Below, in pieces: positions 21,001 to 36,000 of a stretch of DNA of 64,000 nucleotides (positions within the stretch are counted from its first letter, which is position 1; every line of letters begins with the position of its first letter). The stretch is taken from contig VZTJ01001778.1 in NCBI GenBank assembly GCA_013397795.1, positions 491,848 through 555,847 of the forward strand, written 5' to 3'. The notes below the pieces were generated by a model that saw only the letters and a list, made by a program, of their open reading frames with translations, was not told the origin of the DNA and did no database searches. This DNA is from Orthonyx spaldingii (Eukaryota; Chordata; Aves; Passeriformes; Orthonychidae). The translations under genes and the position numbers were made by a program.

Positions 21001-24000
21001 ACTCAGGTCACTTGGAGTTAACGTGGTAAACTGAGGGTAGCTTTCTTCCTTATTTCCACACCATTTAAAAACCCCAGAGCATCAGACTTTCGATTACTTT
21101 GCACGGACATGGTCAGACCAACACACATTGCCCAGGGCTTTCTAATTCAAATTCAAACAATTTTTGTAAGCAAAACACACACACACGGGTCACCCCAAAG
21201 CTACTAACATCAATAACAATTACTTTCAATCTAAAATCAAACCTATGTGCCTGTGCATGCAAACTGTACATATGTGCATTTACCTGTGGTAACACAGTAC
21301 TGAAATCTTTCTTTTTTTTTTTCTTCCCAACAGAAGGTAAAGTTTATGTGAGATGACCTTAGGCCAAATGTTAATTTTTAAAAAATTACTTGTTCAAATA
21401 ATTTATAAACACCTTGCAAATAAAGGCCTTACAGAGAAAGCAGTGTCTTTCCAGTTTCAAAGTTTAGCTCTTCCTGTTTAATTGCTCATTAATACTAAGT
21501 CACTAAATGAAGGTATTTAAATAATTTTGAATACAGTACCTCAGCAGTTGTGAGGAATACGTCCTCGTCAATATGTCTCAGTCCACATGAAATAACACCA
21601 AGGGCAACTCCTGGGAACACATAGGAATTGTTACCCTGTCCAGGATAGAGAGTTTGTCCACTTGGAAGAGTGACAGGATCAAAAGGACTTCCACTGGCAA
21701 AAATGCCACGTCCCTAAATTGTAAGAAGAAAAAGAAAGCACGTTAATTGAGAGACTGCAGTTGAAATATTTCACACATCCTTTTAAATATCCACCACTGT
21801 GGAAGCTGGCTTGCATCTACTTAGCATCTCTCCTGAGAGGGTGTTAGAGCTACTTGCCTGAATATGTCTCAAGAACATCAGGATGCTGATCCTGGAGATC
21901 ACTGGTGATTCTCTGTGGCTGTCTAACCCTCTCTGTACAATTTAGGAGAGAAACTGAAGCCAGCAGTCATTACTCACTTTATGCTTCCATGCCAGAAGAA
22001 GGTACATGGGAAGCAAGTATATGTCCAGAGCTGTAAAACTCAAAGTGGGCAACACTGCTATGGTAGCAACAGGTGATGCTACTGGACTTTTTTCCCAATA
22101 GCAAAGCACCCAAAAAATGACACCAAGGCAACTAAATGTTGGACTTTTAGATGGGGTGATTTCTGAGGAGCTGTGGGCAGGCAGAGCTTTCTTTTCTTCC
22201 CAATCCCCCACTTCAGGCCCTTGAGCCTATTTCACAGCTGAACAGAATGACAGAGTTGCCAAGCTGTGTTCCAGGAACATCATCCCATAGAGCAACAGCA
22301 CAAGTTAGTGTGGAACCTCCTCTGCCAGGACCTTGGGGGCCCCTCTTTGTAACATACTGAATAGGGTGAGGGCACCAACTCAGGCACCTGCCAGTACTGA
22401 TAAACCATTAGAATGTTTCCCAGCAGATTTTTGGGTAATGCCGGGAAGGCAGGGCGCAGGCATCAGGCCCAGACTGGTGCAGGTAGGCAGTAGGAAGAGC
22501 CAGCCTGTCTGGGGGAATTAAGAGAATTTAGCTCTGTGGGTACAAGTTACACTGTAACACTTATCCTGAGGACAAGAGATGTGGCGCTAACTCAGTTTAG
22601 GCTGCAGTTCATGTGAGAGTGACACTGCACAGCTCTGCGTCCGCAGCCCAAAGACCCCTGGCTCCTGCCTCTCCAGGGAGGGAGCACCCTCGAATTTAAG
22701 CAGTGAATTTAGGTGGGGAAGAAAAGCCAGCCTTTATTTATGCTAGCGCTGCTAAGGTGATAAACATCACCGTTAAATACTTCAGAGGCACTTTGTATCA
22801 GAAATATCTCTGCCTGTTTTAGAGAACTGGAAATGTGCATTTTAAAATAGGCCACTGTTGCTATTCAATTCTTCAGAAGAATATTCTGTTTGGTTTGGTG
22901 TCATGCACTATAATCCTGGCTTGCTTATTATATGCTTTGGTGACAGATCAAATACTTGAGAGTGTCTTTTGCTCTGTTTACCACATGTGGTTACCCACTA
23001 CAACCAACCCTTCACGTAGGCTGCTTCCCTGGTTCCTGCACTGTGCTGTAATTGCATCTGTGCTGTGGGGAATGGACATGCTAAATTTGTCTTTTAAACA
23101 CTGAGAAACTGTCATTCAAAATGCCCTGTATTTGACAAGAAATCCAAATACATCCACTATGAAACACATACAGACAGGTACTCATATTTTAAGTTCTGGG
23201 CTGAATTACAGGGTAATGTGTTTATCAGTATTTCTATAATAAATAAACAAGCACAGTTCTCTTAATTTTCACCTATGTTTATGTAATACAAAGCTTTGTA
23301 AGAAGAGTCAATTACCCCAGTTCTTAATACAGAATGATTTTAAAGGTTCTGTTTCATATATTGAAATGTTTTCTTACCCTAAAGAGTCTTTATGAAATCT
23401 CAAATGGAAAGCATGCCACTGTATGTACATATTACACAAAATGGTACAGTTCAAAAACAGACATAATGCTTTAATGATTGATGGTGACTGATGCTTTGTT
23501 GTAATAAAGATTACGAGTGTTGCCTGACACCAGTAAAAGCTATGAAATGTTTTTATGAGACTGCAAGCATTTGATGAATTCAGTGAAACTGTCTTGATAA
23601 AATCTGAAAAATCTGTTACTTAATTTAACTCATTTTATCTATGCACAGAGACACGATTAGTACTTGCTACTCCACCCTCTGTCCTCCTCCAATTTTAAAT
23701 TTACTTTCAGATTTACTTTTCATTACTTATATTTGAAAGATGTTATCTTTGGTTACCTCTGTGTATTTGTAGCACTGCTCAGCAGTGCATTCTGCTTTGC
23801 TGGTAGGATTGCTGAGAGCAAAAATTATAGGACGTTTGTTTAGAGCAGCCATATCCTGAAGAATTTGTGTGGTAAAAGCACCACCAATTGCAGCAACTCC
23901 TAAATAAGAAAAACACACACATAACAAGTAGGCAAATGAAATTAGTTCAATGTAAGGCATGCATGTCACTTGTAAAAGAACAGGGCTCCTTTTACCGTCT

Positions 24001-27000
24001 CTCTCCCTCTTTAAAATGATGTTCAACCTTTTTCCTAACATGTGGTTAAAATAAAGTTTTGTATAAAAGATTTTGCAATAGTGAAACTTCAGTATTATCC
24101 CTAGCATAAGGCAGAACCTGTTCGTCCCTGCAAGATCTGGTGAATTTCTCCTTTCCCTTTTCTCAGGCCCTTTGTGTAAGATAAAAATGTTTCACCTAAC
24201 CTGCAGCAGTATGGACTAGATAGATGCAACTCTGGGTCCTAAAGTTTTCTGCAACAGACTGGATAGTTTCTCCTAAATCCAGTGTGTCAGATTTCAGTTT
24301 TTTCTGACATGATGAGTAAAGTCTCTGCCTTCTACATCTGAGCTGAGCTGACAAATAATCCCAATTTTGAGTCTAAGCATTCCCCAACAGCAGCAATTTT
24401 TTTTAATACATCCCTTTTCATTGCACCAGAGATGCTTTTCTACTCCCCATACTGTCCACACTTACAAATGCTTTTCATAGGAACTGAATGCCACTCTTGC
24501 AGCATGAAACCATCTAACTTAGGCTGCACTCTGCTGCACTGCAGACTTGTAGCCAGGACTTAGATCTTGGACCTCAGACAATGCACAACCAAAGAAGGGG
24601 GTGTGTGATGTTTTTGAGATGCCAAGTACACCCGTATTTCTGACTAATCTACAAGAGTTGGGAATTCAAGGATATCCACACCTTCAGTGAAAATAAACAG
24701 CTAAACAGGTCGTGGAGTAAAACTAAGGATCTTTATTTCACTGGAGGCCCCTCTCACCTGGCTTGGAGAGGAGGTAGCCTCCTTCTTCCTCAGAGACTCC
24801 AGTGCCTAACACCCCATTCTGCTTTCCACATAGCATCTGAGTTTCAAAAGCAAGAAAAAGAGCTGGTTTTCCCTCTCTTGGGGGAGTGGAAATGGATTAA
24901 AACACAGGCTGGGAGAGGAAAGCCTGGAACTTGGGCCTTTTTGAGGTCAGTACTCTAACGTCTCGTCACTGATGCTCAAATGAGCATCCTGACAGTGCCC
25001 AGTGTAAGAGGACAGCTTGGTATCTGCCTGAGGAGAGCACAGGGTCCTTGGAGGGAGGTGAAAGGGGCCCTCAACACCTAGAGCTGGCTTGAAGGTCGTG
25101 TTTCAGGACTAACATTTCTTTTAGGCATCTCAGAATATTTTCTGACTGATTCCACATAGAGAATGGTATCATCTGTCACATACTGTAACAGCACAGAACC
25201 TTCTTTCTCATGGGAATCCTGCTGAAAGTTATTTAAGTTCATGTTTGCAAGAACAGGCTTTGAAAAACAGATGATCAGAGTTCTCTCCAATCAGTCCCAG
25301 GGGGATGGTCTGATTTCAACCAATCAAAACCGTATTCTTGCATGTATATAAATCTGTTAAATAAATAAATAAATTCACTTTAACATTCTTCATCTGAAGT
25401 TTGCTCCAACTCTTTGCTCTGCTTTTGGTCCAACAGCGACAACATACGGCTATTTTTTTGCAACTCTGAGCTCCCTGTACTTCACCTGCTGTGAATGGAC
25501 AAGGATGCTGAGATGCAAAAGCTCTGACAGACCAGCTGAGCCACTCTATGTTTGATGAACAGTTGTATAAAAGCCTGTTATACACCTTAGTTTCTCATCA
25601 AATCTTCAGTTGCCAAGTGTTTAATGTCTTCTAAAACTGCTTCTGGACAGTCAACAGTAAGAATGACAACTATCTTCAGATTTAAAGTTAAAACAAAATG
25701 CTCGTTGGCTATTTCTTTTCTTTTTTTTTTTTTTTAATTGCAGTTTCTTGGACTGGGTCAAGCTAAATTAAGGCTTTTCCTTGAGCCATTGCAGGCAATG
25801 AAATGTGTATAAGGATTTGCTCAGATAGAGCTAAGTAAAACAGTGTGAGAAGGACTATCAACCTCTTTCCCCATGACTCATGCTGTTCCAGGGAATATAC
25901 TGAACATCTAGCCCAAAAACCCCCAATATTAGTTTCTATTGCTGTTTCTGATGGAAGAGCCTTCATTGTACAGAACTGATAAGAGAAAGTGACCTTGAGC
26001 GAGAGTCACATAGGTTTATCCATAAAAATGATACACAGCAAACACCCGTATTTCATGACAGCAAATCTTCCCTAAGTATCCACACACCTTTATCTGGATA
26101 AATATTCAGTCATTCTATTTTCTGTCCCTCTAGCTTTTTCAGCCTTGTAGTCTTCTAAGGAAATTCTCTAGACCACTTGGTCTCCTCTTGCAGTCATATC
26201 TTCATGTAGCACAGGAAAAGAAACACTTCATTCACCTCACTGATGATCACTGGCAAAAGCAGGTTTTACTGAACGAGGGCTATGTGGTCTAGGCATAGTC
26301 AAAATGGCAGCTGTTAAAATGTAGGATAATTTTCACTGTGGCATTTCAGTTTTCTAGCACCTGATGAATGACTTTACTAGCCAGAGAGATTAATCTTCAA
26401 GTCTTACTTATATAAAAAAAGACCAAGAGTTGCAGTTCATTCCTGAAACTGTCACTGAAATACAATAACTGAACTACAAAGAGCTGAGCAATCCATTTTT
26501 GAGATCACAATCCTTCAGCTTTTACAAAAGAAGTCTTCATAAAATCTGCATTTTAGTCTGCATAAAGGACTGCTGGCTAAGGACCTAAATGTGAACAAAA
26601 AGAAGACTCAGATACAGCACCCTCATATTTTCACAGCTTTACGTGACCTTAGCTCAGTTTTCTCACTCTGAGTTATTTGTATTACACCCTCCAGATTAAA
26701 TCAGAAGTAATTTAGGAAGGTGGCAAGGTCCTCCATCAGGTGTTTAAACCAAGTCAGATTCTTTCCCCTGTAAAATGGACGGCTCGGAATGAAAGCAGTT
26801 ACTATTTGTTGGATAGTTACTATTTGTTCAGTTGCTTAATAGGGTCCAGTATGCACCTAGTGTTTTCTGAAAACACACAAAGGTAAACTCTGTTCAGAGG
26901 AACTTGATCTTGTCTTCAGACAAAGTCCCATCCCCTTTTTTTTTCAACAAGGAATAAGGTCATTGCTTTAAAGTCAAAGAAATTACCTATTAGCACGGAC

Positions 27001-30000
27001 GGTTTTATATCTTTAACAATATCTTCTAGATTTTTCATTTCAGCATGTTCGTGGGCAAAGTGCTGTTTCTCAGGTGTTAATGAGGCACGCCCCTGAGTAA
27101 GGAACAACAAGAAAAATATATTTAAGTTTAATGGAACCTAATACCCTGGGATAATCAGTTTACAAAGTATCTAGTTTAACACGTCCTATTATCATTTCTA
27201 TTTTTGCATCTATCATATTAAACAAAGTTACACTGTGTACAGCTAACATGCTTAGGATAATTTAGGACTAATCTATTTGTCTAAGCAGTAGATAGATTCA
27301 GTAATTTCACTTTAAAATTAAAACAGCTGTAGAACACCATGGTATTAACATCTATTTGAGCAATTATATGAGATTCGTAACTTAACAAAATAAAAACAGT
27401 TTCTCCTAGCTTTTTCAGCTTTGCTCTTGTCTAAAAGTATGGAGACTATATGGTGTGAGTATTTAGACTATAGGGGAGCTTACATTTTTCTTCACATTTT
27501 TCATATTTGAGTCATTCATTATTAAGGATGGAATAAAAATAACTCTAACCAGATGCCTGGTGCACTGTTTTTGCATTAACAAAATTGACTCAGCTGTGAA
27601 AAAACTTTTGCCCTGGTTTCTACTGGCAATTTCCACCCACTGATGCCTAACAAAGTTTCCAAACGGAATATGACAGATGCAGGAGAAAGGGCTTTAGAGC
27701 ATCATTGACACTGACTTGGGCTGCAAAGTAGGTTTGAGCTCAGCATAAGTAATGTGGAGTGTGGGGTGAGAATTGGGCAGAATTTGTGAAAATTTGTTAG
27801 TCATCTAAAATGCAGAGCTCTATCTGTACACAGACATCTGAAAATTTCAGCAGAAAAATGCACACATCTCCACTGCTCATTTTTGTCTCATGCCTGCAGA
27901 AAACATCACTGTGCAAAGGCACTTTTCAAACACAAGTCAAGTAAATGGTTCCAGCCCCTCAAACGTATTACAATTTCACACAGAAAGAAGCAGATTAAAC
28001 AGATATATGGGGAAGTACATGAGGAAAATTGAATGCTAAATGTAATTTTGACCAAATAGACAGAACAGATATGTGTCGTCTCCCCAGCCACACTTTTTAC
28101 AACTGATAAGATGAAAGTTTCCTTAGTCTTAGCAAGTTTATTAAGACTACACTGAAGTGCTGGAATAGAATTCATTCCATGATTCCACCAAAGTCATAAA
28201 TTTGAAATATTTGGCTCAATTTAGGCCTGCATACACCGTCAGACATAAGCCACGATTCGCTTTTTTAACAAAACTGAGAAAGTTGATTCTTCATTTCAGA
28301 CCACAGTTCTGCAGTGTGCCAGTCCCACCACCGAAGCTCCTCTGCTGGTCCTGGGACAGCCACCACAAGAGCTGGTGGGCAGAAGAAGAGGTCTCTCATT
28401 TCCAGCTGCAAGGAAAGCACTCCCATCCCAAGGGTGCCACGGGAAGCTGCGGGAGGCTGTTCTGTGGTGAGGGCTGACTGAGCTGCTGTGCCCCACAGCA
28501 TGCCAGCTTCTTCTGGCTCACCTGTGATGATTACAGAACATTTCCAGAGATCTCTCTTTACACATTTTCATGTCTGGATGGGCTAATGCAAGTCTTAAGT
28601 GTTCTCCTAGAGCGATCAGCACAGAAATACTGAGATAGGGGCATGTGTTTTCCTTTGTGGATAAAATGTGAAATGGTCAGCCCTGAGGGAATGCCACAGT
28701 ATTAATAATTGTTGGCATACTCATGCCTGAATCATTCCAACACCATATGCATTCTGCAGTCTGCCATTTCCCAGCATCCCAGCAGATGTCCCCACAGTCT
28801 GCACACACACTTTAGACCCATCTCATTTTAAAGCAGGAATTTTCCGTAACATTTTCCAGGGAAAAATACGAAGCTTTCTTTTTAGTCAGCAAAGAAAAAG
28901 AAACCCCAATATTTATGACTTCCAGACCAAAATCTTGTTGCTAGGATTAACTTAAAATACTATAATAAAAGCTACTTCTCATTCTAATCTGCTGGTTGGT
29001 TGGAATTGAAATGCTTGGTGGATCCTTGCTTGGAGGCAGATTTGCTGGGGAGCCAGGTGTGGGTGCCCTGGGCCACCACCCAGTCCCAGGCTGCTTCTTT
29101 AGATGATTCCTTAATGGCTCATCATGCTGCTGCTGAGGAGGCCAGTTTTCCATTTGACCTTAAAACCTAGCCTCTAGGAGACTGCTTTGGGCTATGAAGG
29201 AAAAAGAAATCACCCCCAAGGGCTGTGACCAGCTCACTCTTCAGGCTGTGGCAGGCCACTAGTTCTGAGCCCCTCCAGGATCTGCAGATCTGGACAGATT
29301 GCTCAGGAAAGGTGACCTTTGATTTTTTTTCCACAGTGCATAACAGCCAAGAGATCAGGCAGACATCTTAGTGGATAAAAATGTTGATATTCTTTCATTT
29401 TCAGTCAAAACAAATAACCAAAATCCTTCATGAAGCAGATTTACTTTTTTATACAGTTTTACACTTGACTGGCTTTTAAGTAGGTGTTAAAACACCTATT
29501 GATGAAACACCAAGGATTCAAAGTCCTGACATTGGCAATGATCTCTCATTTAATTAGCTACAAAGGAGTACTCAAACAGTAAGGATGTGATCCATTGCAA
29601 CATTCTTCAGGCTGCTAGCTAGTGAGACTAGAGCTAGCCAGATGGGCCAGCTTAGGTCAAATCCACTTCTGCCTTCTAATTTCTATCTGCTCTTAATTTC
29701 ACACATGATATTCTACCATTCTAAAAGAAAAAAATACTCAAACAAACAAACAAAAAACCCAACACAAGTCAAAACCCAAACAATTTAAAATTTACTTATT
29801 TATTCAGCTTTGGTCTGAATTAGTTTGATCCCATTAGTCAGCATAGATCATGTCTCCAAGTAAATATTTTTCTAGCATATTAACTAAGAATGAAATATTA
29901 AATTGTGTAGCTTAGCAAAAATAACAACAGCTATGTGCATAGAGATTTTTGCTTGGAAATGCTTATAAAAGAAATTATATGGTTAGGGGTTTGTTTTTCT

Positions 30001-33000
30001 TAAATATATATTTTAAAATAAATTAGAATCATAGAATGATTTGGGTTGGAAGAGACCTTAAAGATCATCTCTTTCCACCCAGCCTGCCATGGGCAAGGAC
30101 AGCTTCCGCTAGACCAGGCTGCTCAAAGCCCCATCCAACCTAGCCTTGAACACTTCTAGAGATGGGGCATCCACAGCTTCTCTGGGCAACCTGTTCCAAT
30201 GCCTCACCACCTTCATTGTAAAAAAATTTCTTCTTAATTTCTAATATGAATTGACCCTCTTTCAATTTAAAGATGTAATCCCCTGTCCTATCACTCCATG
30301 CCCCTGTAAAAACTCCCTCTCTGCCTTTATTACAGGCCCCTTTAGGTACTGCAAGGCTGATAGAAGGTCTCCCAGGGCCTTCTGTTCTCCAGGCTGAACA
30401 ATCCCAATTCTCTCAGCCTTTCCTCACAGGAGAGGTGTCAGAAATGTATTTTAATTGTGAATTCAGTGATCCTAAAGGTGCTACATAACACCTTAAACAC
30501 TACATCCAAGATTTCAAGACCAGCCAGTTGATTTGATTACAGAACTCCAATAGTTTAGAGGCCAGTGCTTCAGACAGTATTTTTTTTCTCCACAAACTGA
30601 CAAATTCATAAGTTCTGCTCTCCACTAAGTAGAAAGGCGGCAGCAAGAGCACGACTAGCTTTCCTCTGTGCCCTGCCAACAGGACAAGCAAAGGCTTGCA
30701 GGAAGGAAGAAACAATGCAGTTTTGTGTACCTTCCTTAAAATAAGAGGTTGCCAGTCCATTTAGTACAAGCTTCCAGACATTCATCCCTGAATGCCTATA
30801 GCTGGAATAAGAAATCACAGAGTTTTTGTCAGCCAGAAGAAAGAAGAGGATGGAGCCAAAATGCAAAAGTTTCAATTCTGGATTTGCGTGGTTTGCTGTC
30901 TTGTCTCCTTCCTGACACTGGAGAGATGCAAAGTGCCTGGACCTGTCAGTGTTGAGCTGCTCTGACTAAAACATCTTCCAGAAGCACAGAGTCTGTCTTC
31001 TGACATTTCCATTTCCAGCCCTGGCTTAACCAGCTTTTGTACTGTGGCTGCTGGGAAATGAGCTGTAAAGGATCAACACAAGGCAGCATAAATCAGAAAT
31101 TGCTCTGGTCTGCTTGCATCTCCATAATCCTAAAATACTAACACGGCACAGAGCTTACTGATATTTCCTTTCTTATTCTAATAGGAAAAATAAAAAAATG
31201 TAAAATTTCCCATACTTTGAAGAGTTTGAATGAGCTCTGAGGTTCTGTGTATGAAGCTGAGTCTTTTAAGTGGAAACATCATCTTCAGTCACATTCAGAT
31301 ATGTCTTCTAAGTTCACTGTCTTGGTCTTTCACCATTATTAAAAATTCAGTCAATGAAAAGGGCTCAGAAAAACCAGAAGTTTAAAGACCTTTGCAGTAC
31401 ACCAAGCCTCTGTACAGTCTCATTGTTTCATTGAAGGACTTCAATGCTCACCACACAGGGGAGTGATTTTTTGGAGATTTTCTTTAGGAATTCCTATCAA
31501 AGGATGTTTCTGCACTGTTGCTCAAGTAGCTGTATGAAGAGTCCTCTAGGCCAGACATCAGCTGTCTGAAGGTGCATTATGTTTTCTATTATGTATAACA
31601 TATGTAGATGTACATAAATATATATGGCCCTCTCCTTCATCAAGGGACACTACCCAAATCCAAACAGAAAGTCTTTCACACTGAAATCCACAGATGAACC
31701 AAGAGATTTAATGTGACACCTGTGCAGCTATTTAGAGGGGGGAGGACACAAATTCACAAACTCTTTCAAGAGAAAGAGGAAGGCAAAGTGAGGAAAGGAG
31801 GCTATATATTCTTCGTGTTTTACTTCCCAAAGGTATTTGGCATCCCAAGAAAGAAATAACAAAAGCACCAAGATTATTTCTTTATAATTTGCAATGCTAT
31901 ATAATCTTATATTTTTTTTTATCTTTTACAAAATAACTAATTTGCTAGGGGCATGATAGTAAGTTTGCTTGAATTGAAAAAAAAACCACCAAAACAAAAA
32001 ACAAATCAGAATATAAAAACAGCCAACCAAAAAACTACCAAAAACTAATGTACCATGAAGAAAATCATACTATCTTTAATGGATAATTAGACTGCCTGAA
32101 TAAACTACACAATACACTTTCACTAGAATACTTAAGGTTGAGAATATTAAAAACACTCAAAAAGATTAATAAACCTTAACTCCAAAGACTCAGTGAAAAT
32201 GTCAGAAATTACTTTGTAGTAGAAAAGCATTGCCTCTATCACAGTATAATTCTGTACCAAGAAATCTTTGGGTTATTTTGGATTTAAACAGAAGAGAACA
32301 AAGTAACCTGAAAACAGATATTTTAGAAGTCATTGTGGTATCTGAGATGGAAAGTAATATGAACTAAATTCTTTAATAGTAAGTGAATTACAAAGGTGGA
32401 CTGTGTTAAATCAGCAGATGAAGTACAGAGATAAAGAAACAACAGCAGCATTCTCTGTGACATTATGTATGAAAGATGTTGGCAATCCTAAAATGTCTCT
32501 ACTTCTTAATGGATCGGTCATTGGTATATTATTATTACAAAACAGTCATGTGAACACCAGGACCTTTCAATTCAAAGAGCAAAAGGAAGTAACAGGACTC
32601 TGTCGTTAATAGTTTTATGAAAAAATTGCTTGTATGTTGGATTTGAAATGAAAGCAGTTCATAGTTTTCGGGAGGGTTCTGAACTTTTTAGTTTAAGGGT
32701 CTGATCAACAGGGATCAGGTTTCAAGCAAATGTACATCACAGTTTTCACACAAAGTTACTCATATTGTCATATTATAGCCAAATTGAGGCTCAGATAATG
32801 AACAAAAATGACCCATCAATAAAACCCTGAGAAATTTCATAGAAAACAGCTGTAAAAACAGGAGACCAGACTGCACAGCAGACATCTATATGGGAAATTA
32901 GAAAATGGGAGGCAAACTTTACCACCAGTGTGCAGCCTTAATGCCACAGCCTGTTTGAGCTGGTTCTCCCTGGGCTGCCCCACGAACCAGGGCTGAAGAG

Positions 33001-36000
33001 CAGAGCAGCTCTGTGCCAGCGAGGCAAGAGAGGCAGGGCTGGAAGCTCTCCAAGAATTGCTTTTTCCATCAGCTGGGAGGCAGCTGTGAATAAGGCAGAG
33101 TACCCTGATGACTGCACTGTCCCACATTCAAGGCAGCGCTGGCACTGGTCCCGTCTCACAACCAGGGAGGCACAAATCTATTTATATAAACGCTTGCCTC
33201 CATTTCACTGTGTCAACTGTGGCTTATTTAAACAAGAGATCAGAGATCAGTACACAGATAAATTGATAAAATAATCTGAGGTTCTTAAATACTGAAGACA
33301 TGAGAACCACAAAAGACATGAGAACTGTGGACCAAGGAGTAAGCAGTCCATTAGTAAGTTGACCATTTCCAACTGCAAATGTTTTGGTTTTACTTGCATT
33401 TTTCCTGTGAGTTCCCTACTGCAGAGTTAAGAGCAAAATAAACAAAAAAGCAGTTGTGGAAAAAAAATGTGGTTAAGAGTCATGGGAGAAGGTGGTGAAG
33501 TATCTCCCTTTTGGGAGATGGTCTCTACATGGCTTTCTATCTGTTTCATCACAAATAAATTCATGGCCTAAAGGTTGTTGAGAGCTCTAGGCGGAGACTA
33601 CAGAGGGACCTCCCTGGGGAGGCCCCAGAATCATGAAAGGGACAGGACAGGAGGGGAACACAGAGCGGGCTGGGAGGGGACAGGCCAGGCTCTCCCCTAG
33701 CCAGAGCTCCAGGACAGCATTAGCTACAAGTCACAAAATGCAAAATAGAAAAGGTGGAGGTATGGACATGGACCCACTGGGCAGGGGTTGACTGAAGTCC
33801 AAGGTCTTGCAGGTGACAGGCACTCCTGCACCACCTCATTTAGGAACCAAAAAGCTGAGACATGTAAGCCCTCCCAAAACTCCATACTGAGACTCTTAAT
33901 TATAAACTGACAGTGCCTCTTGATCAGGCCCGTCATCTAACACCTAAGGGTGAAGAGAGTACATTAAAACCAAACCAGGCAACTGGGACACACAACTAAT
34001 AAACAGTTTGTTGCCAACTGTGTGAAAAAACCACAACATTTTGAGGAGACAATGTCATAACAGTTGGCAGTAAAACATACTGACGGTAAGAAATACAATT
34101 CTGGTGTTAACATCAAAACACATTGTTAGAGCTGTTTAAATCCTGTAAAATTTATAAAGTACCCTTTCTATGTAAATAAGCACACATGCTTAATAGGTTA
34201 ACAAGGTTAACAATTAGGACAAAATTTATAAAGAGAATGATTTCAAGAAGGTAAGATCCGAGAAGGAGAGCAAATCACAAATCCACTGAACAACAGAAAA
34301 TTGAGCAAATCAATCATTAATTTCAGTAACAAAGCACGAGCAAAAGAAATCACAAACCCCCAGATGAAGTCCCCATCTCATCAGTACATCTAATGCACAG
34401 TGTCAAAGAGTTACATGCCAACAAAGGTAACGGGTTTTGGTGGTGTCTCTGTTAGAGAAACACCCCACCAATCACCCTTTTGCCTTGCCCTCACTTGTTT
34501 TCATATGTTACTCACTGAGCATGAGTAATGCCATGAGCATTCAGAGACAAATTAATGTTTCCTTTTTGCAAAACTTCTACTTGATAGAGAGCATGATAAA
34601 TGTGAGATGAAAGCGCACAGATTAATTCCCCAGACATCAGAAAAATTGACGAAGCAAACAAGGATTGCTTTGCTGGGATGTTATATGAGTAAAATAAGGC
34701 AGAAACTGCTTTGAGTGATTGCGGTGTCTTGGAGATACCCAAGGCATTGCATCTTTGCTAAAATGTAAATCATTTTTTTGGCTCGAAAAGTCCCAGCCAG
34801 TTACAGTCAGCCATAAAAGAACTGATCAAGAACAGAAGTGTCAGAATAATTGACTGTTGATAAAAAGAAAGCTAGAAATAATTAAAAGCTAGCAGAACTG
34901 GCAGACAGTGTTATATAAAAGTTAAAATTAAAACCTTTATCAAATTCGTATCTAGAATGAAATTGAAACTTTTTTTAAAAGAGTGATTAGTGATAAAAAT
35001 TTTAAAAAATCAGTAACAGTCTGGATGGGATTCAGTTCACTATTATGATATTTCATTGTGAGCTCTGAAGATTCTTTCACTTGTTTTATGAGTCTACTGA
35101 CTCTAATAGGAGTGGCTATATGGCACTGAAGTTCTGGTATCATTCCCAAACGTTCCCCTTTCTCTTCCCTCATTCTCCAAGCAAAGACTGAACCATCTAT
35201 GTATCCAGCTTTGACCAAACCATGAACTTTAATCAGCCTCATATCCAATACCAGTTAATTGGTTGTGAGAATCTTTTGCAAATAAGATTGCCAGGGACAA
35301 TGAAATGGGGGAAGGAGGATGAAAAAAGGAATCCTTTTATGTGATTATCAGGTTTACCTGGTTACCTCCATTATAATTAATTAAGATCATAGAAATTGTT
35401 AAACTTTTGGGATCTATTTTCAGTCCTCCTCTGATACTAAAAGATCAATATTCTGAGGCCTTCAGCCATCAGACCTCAGTAGATATTCTTGTGTTTGTCA
35501 TACAGGGGATAAGATCACACATCTAATGGATATTTAAAATACAAATAACTCGACCACACACAAGTATTATTGTGCTGAACTAGAAAAAATAGAGTGCAAA
35601 ACTGTCAAAAGAAACATTTCTCCATGGTAACATATTCTTTAAAATTAAGGATAACATTCATCCCTATGCAAAGGAACAACTTTTGTGCACTAGAGATTAT
35701 GTGGTGTACAAAAATGTAATTCTTCCTGGCAAATTACAGACAAACTTCACTGCAAGAGAAGTATGTCTGGCAGCCCAGGAACATTCCCTGCCCATCCTCA
35801 GCACAGGAGCAGCCATCCTTGGCAGAGGGCGGGGGAGAGTTTCTACTAAGTCATTTAAATATCAAAAATGTCTTATTATCTGTATCATATTCCTACAAGG
35901 AATACATTCCATCTTACCTATCACCCTACCCTGTTCTTGGTATTGCCTTAGAAAACAAACAAAAAAACCCCAATCAAACAACAACAAAAAAAAGCGAGAA

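Noticed and set aside
24720..24910. Possible LTR with antisense poly(A) signal
   Set aside because: No matching second LTR, target duplication or internal retroviral sequence could be recognised.
26640..26790. MIR-like phrases (GTGACCTTAGCTCAG, CCCTGTAAAATGGAC)
   Set aside because: The two phrases are too far apart and too short to call a SINE by eye.
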